The notes beneath the pieces were generated by a model, which ran no database searches, was not told where the DNA came from, and saw nothing but the letters and a program-made list of their open reading frames with translations. This document shows positions 25,205 through 33,656 of a DNA stretch of 53,237 nt, in pieces. Position numbers and translations under genes: made by a program. The stretch is from Acidovorax sp. NO-1 (GTDB lineage Bacteria > Pseudomonadota > Gammaproteobacteria > Burkholderiales > Burkholderiaceae_C), in the NCBI RefSeq assembly GCF_000238595.1, contig NZ_AGTS01000088.1, positions 1 to 53,237 of the forward strand, read 5' to 3'. How positions within the stretch are numbered: the stretch's first letter is position 1; each line of letters opens with the position of its first letter.

Positions 25205-26800
25205 ATGAAATATTCGCCTCGCAAGGCGCTGGCGGTGGCTCTGCTGTGCCTGTGTGTGGGGGCTCCTGTCACCCATGCCAAGACTTTCAAGTGGACGAGC
25301 CAGGGGGACATCACCACGTGGGACATCCACGCGCAGAACCTCGCGCTGCAAAACGGCCTGCACGCCAACGTGTATGAAAGCCTGGTGTACTACAACAGCA
25401 GGACTTTCGAAGTCGAGCCGATGCTGGCGGCCTCCTGGAGGGAGATCAGCCCCACTCAGATTCGGTTCGTGCTGCGCCAGGGCGTCAAATTCCATGACGG
25501 CTCAGCGTTCACCGCAGACGATGTGGTGTTCTCGCTGGGGCGGGCGCAGGCCAAAACCTCGCAGTTTGGCCCCTATGCGCAGGGTATCGCCAAGGTGGTC
25601 AAAGTGGATTCCGGCACGGTGGATGTGTTTCTCAACAGCCCCAACCCGGTGTTGCTGCGCCAGATGACCGAATTGCGCATGATGAGCCGTGCCTGGGCCG
25701 AGAAACACAAGGCCACGGAACCGCTCAACACCAGCAACCTGGCAGACAAGGCGAATGAAACGTTTGCCCACCGCAATGCCATGGGCACCGGCCCTTTCAT
25801 GCTGGAATCCTGGCAGCCCGGTGTGCGCATGGTTTTCAAGCGCAACCCGCAGTGGTGGGGGGCCATGGCGGGCAATGTGACGGAAATTGTCTACACCCCA
25901 GTCAAGTCCACTGCGGCCCGTACCGCAGCCTTGCTGTCGGGAGAAGTGGACATGGTGCTTGACCCTGCACCGCAGGAGCTGCGCCGCTTGCGTTCGGATG
26001 CGAACCTTCAGGTCATAGACGGCCTGGAAAACCGGACCATATTTCTCGGGATGGACCAGTTTCGCGACGAACTCGTGGGCTCCAACGTCAAAGGCAAAAA
26101 CCCGTTGAAAGACGTGCGCGTGCGCAAGGCACTCTATCAGGCGATCGACACAGACGTGATCACACGCAGCATCATGCGCGGGCTGGGGAAACCGACGGGA
26201 GCACTTGTGGCGCCCCAAGCCGCGGGATGGGGCCCGGAAATTGGCAAGCGCCTTCCCTACGATGTAGAGGGGGCAAAACGGCTGATGGCTGCCGCTGGGT
26301 ACGTGGAGGGTTTCGAGGTGGATCTGGCATGCCCCAACAACCGCTACATCCATGATGCGGACATCTGCCAGACCGTGATGCTCATGTGGGCGCGCATCGG
26401 TGTGATGGCCAAGGTGCGCACCATGCCGATGGCGACGTTCTTCCCGATCATCCAGCGCAACGAAGCCAGTATCTACCTGCTGGGCTGGGGCGTTCCGACG
26501 TTTGACGCCCTGTACAGCCTCCAGTCACTGGTGCGCACGGTGGGCAGCGGTGGCGATGGCGAATACAACCTTGGTCGCTACAGCAATCCGGAGATGGACA
26601 AGCTGGTAGACCGTATCAAGATCGAAACCGATGCTGCGGCGCGCACCCGGTTGATGACGCAGGCACTGCAGCTTGCCAAAGACACGGTGGCCTACATTCC
26701 ACTTCATGATCAGGTCATTCCCTGGGCCGTAAAAAAGAACATCGAGCTGGTGCACAGGGCTGACAACCGTGTCGACATGCGCCACGTCAAGATCAACTGA
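25205..26800 (+). CDS. Peptide/nickel-type ABC transporter substrate-binding protein (copy 3)
   Basis: SBP_bac_5 family, 531 residues, with signal peptide about 1-24 (ending THA before KTFKWTSQG). It matches copy 1 over long stretches, for example the LRQMTELRMMS and WGVPTFDALYSLQSLVRTVG blocks, and both end in a VDMR-x-VK-x-N type tail. A recent duplication is likely. It has a five-residue insertion in the NTSNLADKANETFAHRN region relative to copy 1. The ATG at 25205 is set by the signal peptide. It closes the operon and a hairpin follows. Confidence 0.92.
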   Translation: MKYSPRKALAVALLCLCVGAPVTHAKTFKWTSQGDITTWDIHAQNLALQNGLHANVYESLVYYNSRTFEVEPMLAASWREISPTQIRFVLRQGVKFHDGSAFTADDVVFSLGRAQAKTSQFGPYAQGIAKVVKVDSGTVDVFLNSPNPVLLRQMTELRMMSRAWAEKHKATEPLNTSNLADKANETFAHRNAMGTGPFMLESWQPGVRMVFKRNPQWWGAMAGNVTEIVYTPVKSTAARTAALLSGEVDMVLDPAPQELRRLRSDANLQVIDGLENRTIFLGMDQFRDELVGSNVKGKNPLKDVRVRKALYQAIDTDVITRSIMRGLGKPTGALVAPQAAGWGPEIGKRLPYDVEGAKRLMAAAGYVEGFEVDLACPNNRYIHDADICQTVMLMWARIGVMAKVRTMPMATFFPIIQRNEASIYLLGWGVPTFDALYSLQSLVRTVGSGGDGEYNLGRYSNPEMDKLVDRIKIETDAAARTRLMTQALQLAKDTVAYIPLHDQVIPWAVKKNIELVHRADNRVDMRHVKIN

Positions 26801-26823
26801 CGACGGCATTCGCTCATCACCCG

Positions 26824-26853
26824 CATCACAGGCTCCCCAAGGAGCCTGTGATG
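26824..26853. terminator. Terminator-like hairpin after the peptide transporter cluster
   Basis: Perfect 13-bp arms CATCACAGGCTCC and GGAGCCTGTGATG with loop CCAA. It lies between the convergent third binding protein and hexR. No long T-run follows. Confidence 0.65.
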
Positions 26854-26929
26854 TTCTGGCTGGCACGGGTCCCGCACCGAAGGCGGTACCTGCTTTTCGC
26901 CGGATTCCTGCTTTCGCTGTGCCGCTAGC

Positions 26930-27775
26930 TCAAGCGTACCGCTTGGCCCGCAGGTTCTCCTTCATCTGCTGCAGGATGGGTTGCAGCGAGCTGCCAATAC
27001 GCAACGCCACGCAGGTGGCCAGCACGTCGATGATCAGCAGGTGCATGAGGCGCGACACCATCGGGCTGTAGCGGTCGTAGCCCTCGGGGTGGTCGGCCGC
27101 CAGGTGGATCTGGCAGGTGCTGGCCAGCGGCGAGCCGCTGGCGGTGATGGCGATGGTGGTGGCGCCGTTCTTGCGCGCGATGTCGGCGGCATCCATCAGG
27201 TCGCGGGTGCGGCCCGAGTTGGAGATGATCACGGCGCAGTCGCCGGGGCGAAGCAGCGTGGCGCTCATCACCTGCATGTGGCCGTCGCTGGTGGCAATCG
27301 ACGTGACACCCAGGCGAAAGAACTTGTGCTGCGCGTCCTGCGCCACGATGCCTGAATTGCCCACGCCATAGAACTCGATGCGTTTGCCGGTTTTCCAGGT
27401 GGCGGCAATGGCTTCCGCCGCGCGCTCCAGCGCCACGGTGCTGGCGGCGTTGCGGTACTGCAGGAAAGCCGCCACGGCGTTGTCGACCACCTTCACGAGC
27501 ACGTCGCCGGTCTTGTCGTCGGCATCCACGCTGCGGTGGATGAAAGGCACGCCCTCGCTCACGCTGCCCGCCAGTTTCAGCTTGAAATCTGCCAGTCCGT
27601 CGTAGCCCATGCTGCGGCAAAAGCGCACCACGGTGGGCTTGCTCACATGCGCGCGGTCGGCCAGCTCACGCACCGGCAGCCGGGCGAAGGCGCGGGGGTC
27701 GGCCAGCACCAGTTTGGCTACGCGCTGCTCGGCGGGGGCCAGGGACGTGAGCGAGGCGGTGATGCGATCCAGCAT
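26930..27775 (-). CDS. hexR: RpiR-family transcriptional regulator HexR
   Basis: Sugar-phosphate-responsive repressor of central carbon genes; HexR family members bind KDPG, the Edd product, and then leave DNA. The 281-residue protein has an N-terminal RpiR helix-turn-helix (about 35-58, [20 protein letters not shown]) and a C-terminal SIS domain (about 118-260; [20 protein letters not shown], then [10 protein letters not shown]). The ATG at 27775 gives the normal length; the frame extends upstream without similarity. It is divergent from tal, with two palindrome-like sites in between, and its likely targets lie in the same window. Confidence 0.88.
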   Translation of the reverse strand: MLDRITASLTSLAPAEQRVAKLVLADPRAFARLPVRELADRAHVSKPTVVRFCRSMGYDGLADFKLKLAGSVSEGVPFIHRSVDADDKTGDVLVKVVDNAVAAFLQYRNAASTVALERAAEAIAATWKTGKRIEFYGVGNSGIVAQDAQHKFFRLGVTSIATSDGHMQVMSATLLRPGDCAVIISNSGRTRDLMDAADIARKNGATTIAITASGSPLASTCQIHLAADHPEGYDRYSPMVSRLMHLLIIDVLATCVALRIGSSLQPILQQMKENLRAKRYA

Positions 27776-27841
27776 GTCGGCGGTGTTCCTGGGAAGGGCG
27801 CAGCAGTCGGCCCGGAGTATGGCAACAAAGAAGCCAGAAAT

Positions 27842-27856
27842 GGTAACTGCGTTCCA
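27842..27856. promoter_or_regulatory. Candidate HexR operator 1, hexR-tal gap
   Basis: GGTAACTGCGTTCCA fits the TGTAA-N5-TTACA pattern at 8 of 10 arm positions. Its centre is 23 bp from operator 2, about two helical turns. The gap between the hexR and tal starts is 168 bp. Confidence 0.45.
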
Positions 27857-27864
27857 TCGTATTT

Positions 27865-27879
27865 GGTAAACCAATTACA
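27865..27879. promoter_or_regulatory. Candidate HexR operator 2, hexR-tal gap
   Basis: GGTAAACCAATTACA fits TGTAA-N5-TTACA at 9 of 10 arm positions, 64 bp before the tal ATG. Confidence 0.6.
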
Positions 27880-27943
27880 CGCTGTGCATGGCGGATCCGC
27901 GGGCGCTGAACGTGGCCCGCAGCCGATACGGAATAATGGCGCC

Positions 27944-28891
27944 ATGAACCAACTCGACGCCCTCAAACAGTTCACCACCGTGGTTGCCGACACCGGCGAC
28001 TTCAAGCAACTGGCGCAGTTCCAGCCCCAGGATGCCACCACCAACCCGTCGCTCATCCTGAAGGCCGTGCAAAAGCCCGAATACGCGCCGCTGTTGCAGG
28101 ACACCGTGGCCCGGTTCCGGGGCCGGCCCATGGATGAAATCATCGACCGGTTGCTGGTGCGTTTCGGGCGCGAGATTCTCGCCACCATTCCGGGCCGCGT
28201 CTCCACGGAGGTCGATGCGCGTTTGAGCTTCGACACGAGTGCCACCGTCACGCGCGCCGAACGCATCATCGAGCTGTACCAGGCCGAAGGCATTCACATC
28301 GACCGCGTGCTGATCAAGATCGCCGCCACCTGGGAAGGCATCAAGGCCGCCGAGAAGCTGGAGCGCAAGGGCATCCACACCAACCTCACGCTGCTGTTCT
28401 CATTCGCCCAGGCCGTGGCCTGTGGCGATGCCAAGGTGCAGCTGATCTCGCCTTTCGTAGGTCGCATCTACGACTGGTACAAGAAGCAGGCGGGCGCGAG
28501 CTGGGACGAGGCAGCACGTGCCGGTGCGAATGACCCCGGCGTGCAATCGGTCACGCAGATCTACAACCACTACAAGCACTTCGGCATCGCGACCGAGGTG
28601 ATGGGCGCAAGTTTTCGCAACATCGGACAGATCACGGCCCTGGCCGGCTGCGATCTGTTGACCATTGCGCCCGAGCTGCTGGCGCAGCTGGCGGCAAATG
28701 AGGCGCCGTTGCAGCGGGCGCTGTATGCAGAGGCGGCCAAGGGCATGGACCTGCCTGCGGTGAACTATGACGAGGCAGGGTTCCGGTTTGCGCTGAACGA
28801 GGATGCGATGGCGACCGAGAAGCTGGCCGAAGGGATTCGGGCGTTTGCTGCGGATGCGGAGAAGCTGGAGAAGATGATTCTGGCGGCTTGA
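27944..28891 (+). CDS. tal: Transaldolase
   Basis: Transfers a dihydroxyacetone unit between sugar phosphates in the non-oxidative pentose phosphate pathway. The 315-residue length is that of the TalB type. Asp17 (VVADTGDF), [16 protein letters not shown] and the Schiff-base Lys125 in [12 protein letters not shown] are present. The ATG at 27944 is chosen for the family start [11 protein letters not shown]; another ATG begins 8 nt earlier out of frame. Divergent from hexR with candidate operators in the gap, and followed by a palindromic repeat copy that may end the transcript. Confidence 0.95.
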   Translation: MNQLDALKQFTTVVADTGDFKQLAQFQPQDATTNPSLILKAVQKPEYAPLLQDTVARFRGRPMDEIIDRLLVRFGREILATIPGRVSTEVDARLSFDTSATVTRAERIIELYQAEGIHIDRVLIKIAATWEGIKAAEKLERKGIHTNLTLLFSFAQAVACGDAKVQLISPFVGRIYDWYKKQAGASWDEAARAGANDPGVQSVTQIYNHYKHFGIATEVMGASFRNIGQITALAGCDLLTIAPELLAQLAANEAPLQRALYAEAAKGMDLPAVNYDEAGFRFALNEDAMATEKLAEGIRAFAADAEKLEKMILAA

Positions 28892-28904
28892 GGCCTGTTT
28901 GAAG

Positions 28905-28960
28905 TGATATTGGCGGCTAGCGCTTGTGTGGCGGGCGCTAGCCGCTATTGTTTTTGTAGC
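28905..28960. repeat. Interspersed palindromic repeat after tal
   Basis: Perfect 11-bp arms GCGGCTAGCGC (28913-28923) and GCGCTAGCCGC (28935-28945), followed by TATTGTTTTTG. It can act as a terminator for tal. Confidence 0.8.
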
Positions 28961-29107
28961 TTCTTGTTTTGCTCTCAGAGGGAGGGGCTGTTGAGGCTTG
29001 GGCTCCGCACTTACCCGCTCGGGCGGAGCTTGTCCACGCCAGGGCGCCTCCCTATCCGTGAGAGCTTGTTGAAGCTTGGGTGCTGCTCGCAAGCTCGCTG
29101 ATGGGCA

Positions 29108-29820
29108 GCATGCCTGTGTTGAGGGCAGAGGCCGGGTCTCGGCCCGGCGGCCGAGGTACTTGTTCTTTGCTTCGCCAAAGAAAAGTACCCAAAAGAAAGG
29201 CGACCCCCAGTCTGCGACCCCTTCGCTGGGCGAAGTGGCAAACCTGCGTCGGGGCGGTTGCGGGGTGCGCCGTGGAACTCGCTTTGCGCTGGCGCGCGCC
29301 GCTCGGACAACCACGGCGAGTCAGTTCACGAGGCATGGGCGCTCCGACGCCCATGCTCACCCCGCAACCGCCCCACCACAGGCGCAGCCAGCAGGGGGTT
29401 GGGCAGCCGAACATCCATTCGGGCCATCGCTACGCTCGGCCCAGTTTGCGCAGCGCGTGGCGCTTGCGCCCGCGAGACGGGGCCGAGCGTAGCGCAGCGA
29501 AGCAATGGCCCGTGTGGATGTCCCTCGGGTTCCCTTCTGGATGCGCCTGGGGCGCGCAGGGCGCGGGGTGGCGCGAGTGCCGAAGGACACACGCGCTTCG
29601 TGAACTGACTCACCGCAGCTGTTTGAGCGGAGCGCCGCAGGCGCGCAGCGAGTTCTGCGGTGCACCCCGTGACCGAGCACCCCAGGTTGCCCCGCAGCGC
29701 AGCGAAGGGGTCGCAGACAGCAGGGTCGCCCTTTCTTTGGTGACTTTCTTTCGCCGACGCGAAAGAAAGTTACTCGCCCGCCGGGCGACTCCCGGCCTCC
29801 GCCCTCAACGAAGCCATGCC
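29108..29820. repeat. Giant imperfect palindrome, about 0.7 kb, non-coding
   Basis: The left half, read inward, matches the reverse complement of the right half over nearly its whole length. Examples: GTTGAGGGC..GAGGCCGGG near each end, a CCAAAGAAA pair, TCTGCGACCCCTTCGCTG, GAGTCAGTTCACGA, and GCTACGCTCGGCCC near the centre at about 29463. The outer roughly 95 bp are best conserved. Short open frames exist but none has a recognisable protein, a consistent start or a ribosome-binding site. It fills most of the 1.09-kb gap between tal and the histidine kinase (28892-29981); 28961-29107 and 29821-29981 show no gene. Confidence 0.75.
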
Positions 29821-29981
29821 ATTCGATGCGCGCAAGCCCCCAGACTCAGCACGCGCAACAGACGCATGAAGCCGTCAACTTCCGCCGGCCATCTACCGTC
29901 CCGTAGCTAGGTAAATACTATAAAAATCATAGCTACCAAGGCATGAAACACTGGCGCATCCAGCCAAATAACCCCGAAAAT

Positions 29982-31376
29982 TCACCCCGCAGGCAGCCGC
30001 ATCCCCACCCGCAACCCCTTCGGCACCATCCCCTCTGCCACCGTTCGCCCCCCGTGCCGCAACGCGATCTCCTCCACGATCGACAACCCCAGCCCGCACC
30101 CGCCCGCCTTGTCTGACCCGCGCCAGAAGCGCGCAAACAGATCGCCCAGGTGCTCGGCCGACACGCCCGGGCCGTCGTCCTCCACCACCAGCAGGGCCCA
30201 GCGGCCGGGCTCTTCGCGGGTTACGCGTACGGTCACGGTGGCGCCTGCACCCCCGTAGTGCAGGGCGTTGTCGATGAGGTTGTTCAATGCCTCGCGCACC
30301 AGCAGTGGCTGGCCCTGCAAGGGCAGGCGGTCTTCACCCTCGTAACCCAAGTCCATGCCCTGCGCCAGGGCCCGGGCTGCCCATTCTCGGGCGACATCGC
30401 GGGCCAGCGCGGCCAGGTCAATGGACTGCATCTCCACGCTGGACTCTGACCGCGCCAGCTGCAGCAACTGGTGCACCAGGTGGGCGCTGCGCTGCGCGGC
30501 AGAGAGCACCTTTTTCAAGCGCTCCTGCACCGCGGTTTCGTGGCTCTCGTGCAGGGCGAGTTCGGTCTGGCCGATCAGGCCGGCCAGCGGCGTGCGCAGC
30601 TGGTGGGCGGCGTCGTTCAGAAAGCGCTTTTCTTTCTCCTGGCCGCGTGCCACGGCCTCCAGAAGGCGGTTGATGGTGCTGGCGAGCGAATGCACTTCCT
30701 GCGGAGCCGAAGTGAGCTCGATGGGGGTGAGGGGGTCTGTGCCGCCCTGGGGCCGGGCGCCCGCCTGCTCGATCTGCGCCTCCAGGCGTTTGAGGGGCTG
30801 CAGGCCGTGCAGCACACCGGCGTAGACCAGCGCGCTCAGCGCCAGCCCCATGAGGCCCATGGGCAGCAGCATCTGCTCGAGCAGCTCCTGGGCAATGCGC
30901 TCGCGCACCGTCAGGCTCTGGGCCACCTGCACGCGCAGGGTCTGGCGTGTCTGCGGTGTGCCGTAGTCCACATCGAGCAGTGCCACACGCACAGGGCGGT
31001 CGTCCAGGCGGCCGTGGTACAGGTACGGGTCACCCACACGGACCTCCACCGGCGGCGGCGGGGGCAGCTGGGCGTTGCCGAGCAGAAAGCGCCCTGGCGG
31101 CGACGACACCATGTAGGTGATGCGGTCGGCCGGGTCTTGCTCCAGGATGTCCTGCGCGGCTTTGGGGAAGTCCACCAGCAGGCCGTCGCCAATCGGCTTG
31201 ATCTGCCGCGCGAGCGCACGCACGGACTGGGTCAGCGTCTGGTCAATGCCTTTCTCGCCGTTTTGCAGCGCAATGCGCCACGCGAGAAACCCGCCGGACA
31301 GCCACAGCACCAGCTGGGGCAGCAGCAGCCACAGCAGCAGCTTGCGCTGCAGGGAAACGCCGGGGATCTGGCGCAT
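29982..31376 (-). CDS. Sensor histidine kinase with 2CSK_N-type sensor region (TctE/QseC-like)
   Basis: Inner-membrane sensor kinase, 464 residues. It has a membrane segment at about 11-34, a periplasmic region of about 130 residues like the N-terminal domain of TctE-type kinases (including PGRFLLGNAQLP and DDRPVRVALLDVDY), a second membrane segment (about 168-190), HAMP-like linker, H-box RFLNDAAHQLRTPL (His258), N-box NNLIDNALHY and G-boxes VEDDGPGV and GGCGLGLSI. It lies 128 bp after its response regulator and both are divergent from the sugar transporter operon, so control of sugar uptake is a fair guess. TctE relatives sense carboxylates, so the signal is open. Confidence 0.9.
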   Translation of the reverse strand: MRQIPGVSLQRKLLLWLLLPQLVLWLSGGFLAWRIALQNGEKGIDQTLTQSVRALARQIKPIGDGLLVDFPKAAQDILEQDPADRITYMVSSPPGRFLLGNAQLPPPPPVEVRVGDPYLYHGRLDDRPVRVALLDVDYGTPQTRQTLRVQVAQSLTVRERIAQELLEQMLLPMGLMGLALSALVYAGVLHGLQPLKRLEAQIEQAGARPQGGTDPLTPIELTSAPQEVHSLASTINRLLEAVARGQEKEKRFLNDAAHQLRTPLAGLIGQTELALHESHETAVQERLKKVLSAAQRSAHLVHQLLQLARSESSVEMQSIDLAALARDVAREWAARALAQGMDLGYEGEDRLPLQGQPLLVREALNNLIDNALHYGGAGATVTVRVTREEPGRWALLVVEDDGPGVSAEHLGDLFARFWRGSDKAGGCGLGLSIVEEIALRHGGRTVAEGMVPKGLRVGMRLPAG

Positions 31377-31504
31377 GAATCACCGACGCCGGTCTGCGGC
31401 AGGGCCGCCGCGCCATACCAGCCACACCGCGGGCGCCGCCCGGCGCCTTGGTGCGGAGGCGTTCCCCGCACTGCGGGCAGATGCACGGAAGCCCAGAGGC
31501 GCAG

Positions 31505-32224
31505 TCACGGCTTTTCCAGCATGTAGCCGAGGCCGCGGATGTTGCGGATGGCCAGGTTCGACAGGTCCAGCTTTCTGCGCAGGCGGTGCACGTAGACCTC
31601 CAGCGCGTTCGAGTTGACAGGCGGTGCTGCGGGTTGCCCCGGCTCTGGTGGGCCCGCGCGCCAGGCGGCCAGCACGTCGTCGCGCGTGACGACTTCACCG
31701 CTGCGGTGCACCAGCAGTTCCAGCAGCTCCCATTCGCGTTGTGTCAGGTCCAGCGGTTCGCCGTTGAGCGCGGCCGTCCGGCTGGCGTGGTCCAGCAGCA
31801 GCGGCCCCAGCGCCGTGCTGGGCACGCCGGATGCACTGCTGGCCTGCGTGAAGGCGGGCTGGCGCGCACGGCGCAGCATGGCCTGCAGGCGTGCCTGCAG
31901 CTCCTGCATGTTGAAGGGTTTGGTGATGTAGTCGTCGGCCCCGGCGTTCAGGCCCCGCACACGGTCTTCCACGCCGTCGCGTGCGGTGAGAATGAGCACG
32001 GGCAAGCCGCTGATGTGGGTGCGCGCCCAGGTCAGCAGATCCATGCCGTCGGCGCCGGGCAGGCCCAGGTCCAGAATGATTCCGTCCACCGCCTGCGTCT
32101 GCAGCAGGGCCGTGGCATCGGCCACGCTGGAGGCTGTGCAGACCCCGAATTGCAGTTGCTGAAGTTGCCCGGTCAGGGCGTCCAGCAGCAGTGCATCGTC
32201 TTCAACTATCAGTATGGTGGCCAT
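31505..32224 (-). CDS. OmpR/PhoB-family response regulator
   Basis: Two-component response regulator, 239 residues from the ATG at 32224 (an ATG at 32236 adds four). Receiver domain 1-120 with acidic pair VEDD, phospho-acceptor Asp52 in ILDLGLPG and Lys in ITKPF; C-terminal winged helix with LTQREWELLELLVH, VYVHRLRRKLD and IRGLGYML. An unusual Ala/Pro-rich insertion (AWRAGPPEPGQPAAPPVNS) lies in the winged-helix domain. Divergent from the ABC sugar operon and upstream of the kinase; the 128-bp gap to the kinase shows no terminator. Confidence 0.93.
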   Translation of the reverse strand: MATILIVEDDALLLDALTGQLQQLQFGVCTASSVADATALLQTQAVDGIILDLGLPGADGMDLLTWARTHISGLPVLILTARDGVEDRVRGLNAGADDYITKPFNMQELQARLQAMLRRARQPAFTQASSASGVPSTALGPLLLDHASRTAALNGEPLDLTQREWELLELLVHRSGEVVTRDDVLAAWRAGPPEPGQPAAPPVNSNALEVYVHRLRRKLDLSNLAIRNIRGLGYMLEKP

Positions 32225-32301
32225 GCGAATGAGCATAACAAAGCACCCGCAGTTGCCGCGGAGCGACGATCAGGGAAAGCCCCGATAAGAAAATTAATTA
32301 T

Positions 32302-32316
32302 TGTAATTAAAGTACC
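32302..32316. promoter_or_regulatory. Candidate HexR operator before the sugar ABC operon
   Basis: TGTAATTAAAGTACC: the left arm is perfect, the right arm matches 3 of 5. It lies in an AT-rich patch in the 158-bp gap between the response regulator and the sugar-binding protein, 67 bp before the latter's ATG. Confidence 0.5.
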
Positions 32317-32382
32317 GACTGCGCTGGACGGCAGCGGGTTCGCGGTGCACAACCGGATTCATAACATCGAGGAGACAAGGGT

Positions 32383-33633
32383 ATGTGGAAGATGACAAAG
32401 ACCGCCGCCCTGGCGGTGGGCCTGGCGGCCGCGATGGCCGCCAGCGCGGGGGAGGTCGAGGTCCTGCACTACTGGACTTCGGGCGGCGAGGCCAAGTCGG
32501 CTGTCGAGCTCAAGAAGATCATGCAGGCCAAGGGCCACACGTGGCGCGACTTTGCGGTGGCGGGCGGCGGCGGCGACAGCGCCATGACGGTGCTCAAGAG
32601 CCGTGTGATCTCCGGCAACCCCCCGTCGGCTGCGCAGGTCAAGGGCCCGGCCATCCAGGAATGGGCCTCCGAAGGCGTCCTGGCCAACATGGACGCCCTG
32701 GCAAAGTCCGAAAAATGGGACGACGTGCTGCCCAAGGTGGTTGCCGATGTGATGAAGTACAAGGGCAACTACGTGGCGGCGCCCGTCAATGTGCACCGCG
32801 TGAACTGGATCTGGGCCAGCTCGGATGCCCTCAAGAAAGCGGGCGTTGCCGCCATGCCCAAGACGTGGGACGAGTTCTTTGCTGCGGCCGACAAGCTCAA
32901 GGCTGCTGGCCTGATCCCGGTGGCCCACGGCGGCCAGAACTGGCAGGACTTCACCACCTTTGAATCGGTGGTGCTGGGTGTGGGCGGCGCCAGGTTCTAC
33001 CAGGATGCGCTGGTCAGGCTCGACAACACCGCACTCACCAGCGACACCATGAAGAAGTCGCTGGAGACCTTCCGCCGCATCAAGACCTACACCGACCCCG
33101 GCGCCCCCGGCCGCGACTGGAACCTGGCCACCGCCATGCTCATCCAGGGCAAGGCCGGCTTTCAGCTGATGGGCGACTGGGCCAAGGGCGAGTTCATTGC
33201 CGCGGGCAAGGCGCCGGGCAAGGATTTCATGTGCGCCGCGGCGCCGGGCACGGCCAATGCGTTCACCTTCAATGTGAACTCGTTCATCCTGTTCAAGCTC
33301 AAGGATGCCGCCGCACAGAAGGCGCAGGGCGATCTGGCCAGCGCCATCATGAGCCCCGGCTTCCAGGAGGTGTTCAACCTGAACAAGGGCTCGATCCCCG
33401 TGCGCGCGGGCCAGCCCATGGACAAGTTTGACGACTGCGCCAAGCTGTCCAGCAAAGACTTTGCCGACACCGCCAAGAGTGGTGGCCTGGTACCCAGCGT
33501 GGCCCACGGCATGGCGATTGCGCCTGCTACCGAAGGTGCCATCAAGGATGTCGTCAGCCAGTTCTGGAACGACGACAAGGTGAGCGTCGCCGACGCCATG
33601 AAGAAGATCGCGACCGCCGCGAAGACCCAATAA
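32383..33633 (+). CDS. Sugar ABC transporter substrate-binding protein (glucose/mannose type)
   Basis: Periplasmic binding protein of extracellular solute-binding family 1, 416 residues. Signal peptide about 1-22 ending ASA before GEVEVLHYWTSGGE, which is the typical mature start of the GtsA-like glucose/mannose group. It has the Trp-rich ligand residues HRVNWIWASSDAL and GDWAKGEF. A GAGGAG lies about 8 nt before the ATG. It opens an operon that ends with glucokinase, so glucose is the likely ligand. The sequence alone does not exclude mannose or another hexose. Confidence 0.92.
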   Translation: MWKMTKTAALAVGLAAAMAASAGEVEVLHYWTSGGEAKSAVELKKIMQAKGHTWRDFAVAGGGGDSAMTVLKSRVISGNPPSAAQVKGPAIQEWASEGVLANMDALAKSEKWDDVLPKVVADVMKYKGNYVAAPVNVHRVNWIWASSDALKKAGVAAMPKTWDEFFAAADKLKAAGLIPVAHGGQNWQDFTTFESVVLGVGGARFYQDALVRLDNTALTSDTMKKSLETFRRIKTYTDPGAPGRDWNLATAMLIQGKAGFQLMGDWAKGEFIAAGKAPGKDFMCAAAPGTANAFTFNVNSFILFKLKDAAAQKAQGDLASAIMSPGFQEVFNLNKGSIPVRAGQPMDKFDDCAKLSSKDFADTAKSGGLVPSVAHGMAIAPATEGAIKDVVSQFWNDDKVSVADAMKKIATAAKTQ

Positions 33634-33656
33634 AACCTACCTGAGAGGGATTCATC

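Noticed and set aside
29080..29910. Several 95-276 residue frames in the giant palindrome
   Set aside because: They overlap in many frames on both strands, have no recognisable domain, and are explained by GC-rich palindromic DNA.
29900..29945. Another copy of the palindromic repeat before the histidine kinase stop
   Set aside because: Only AAATCATAGCTACC resembles the family end and the AGCGCTT core is missing; too weak to list.
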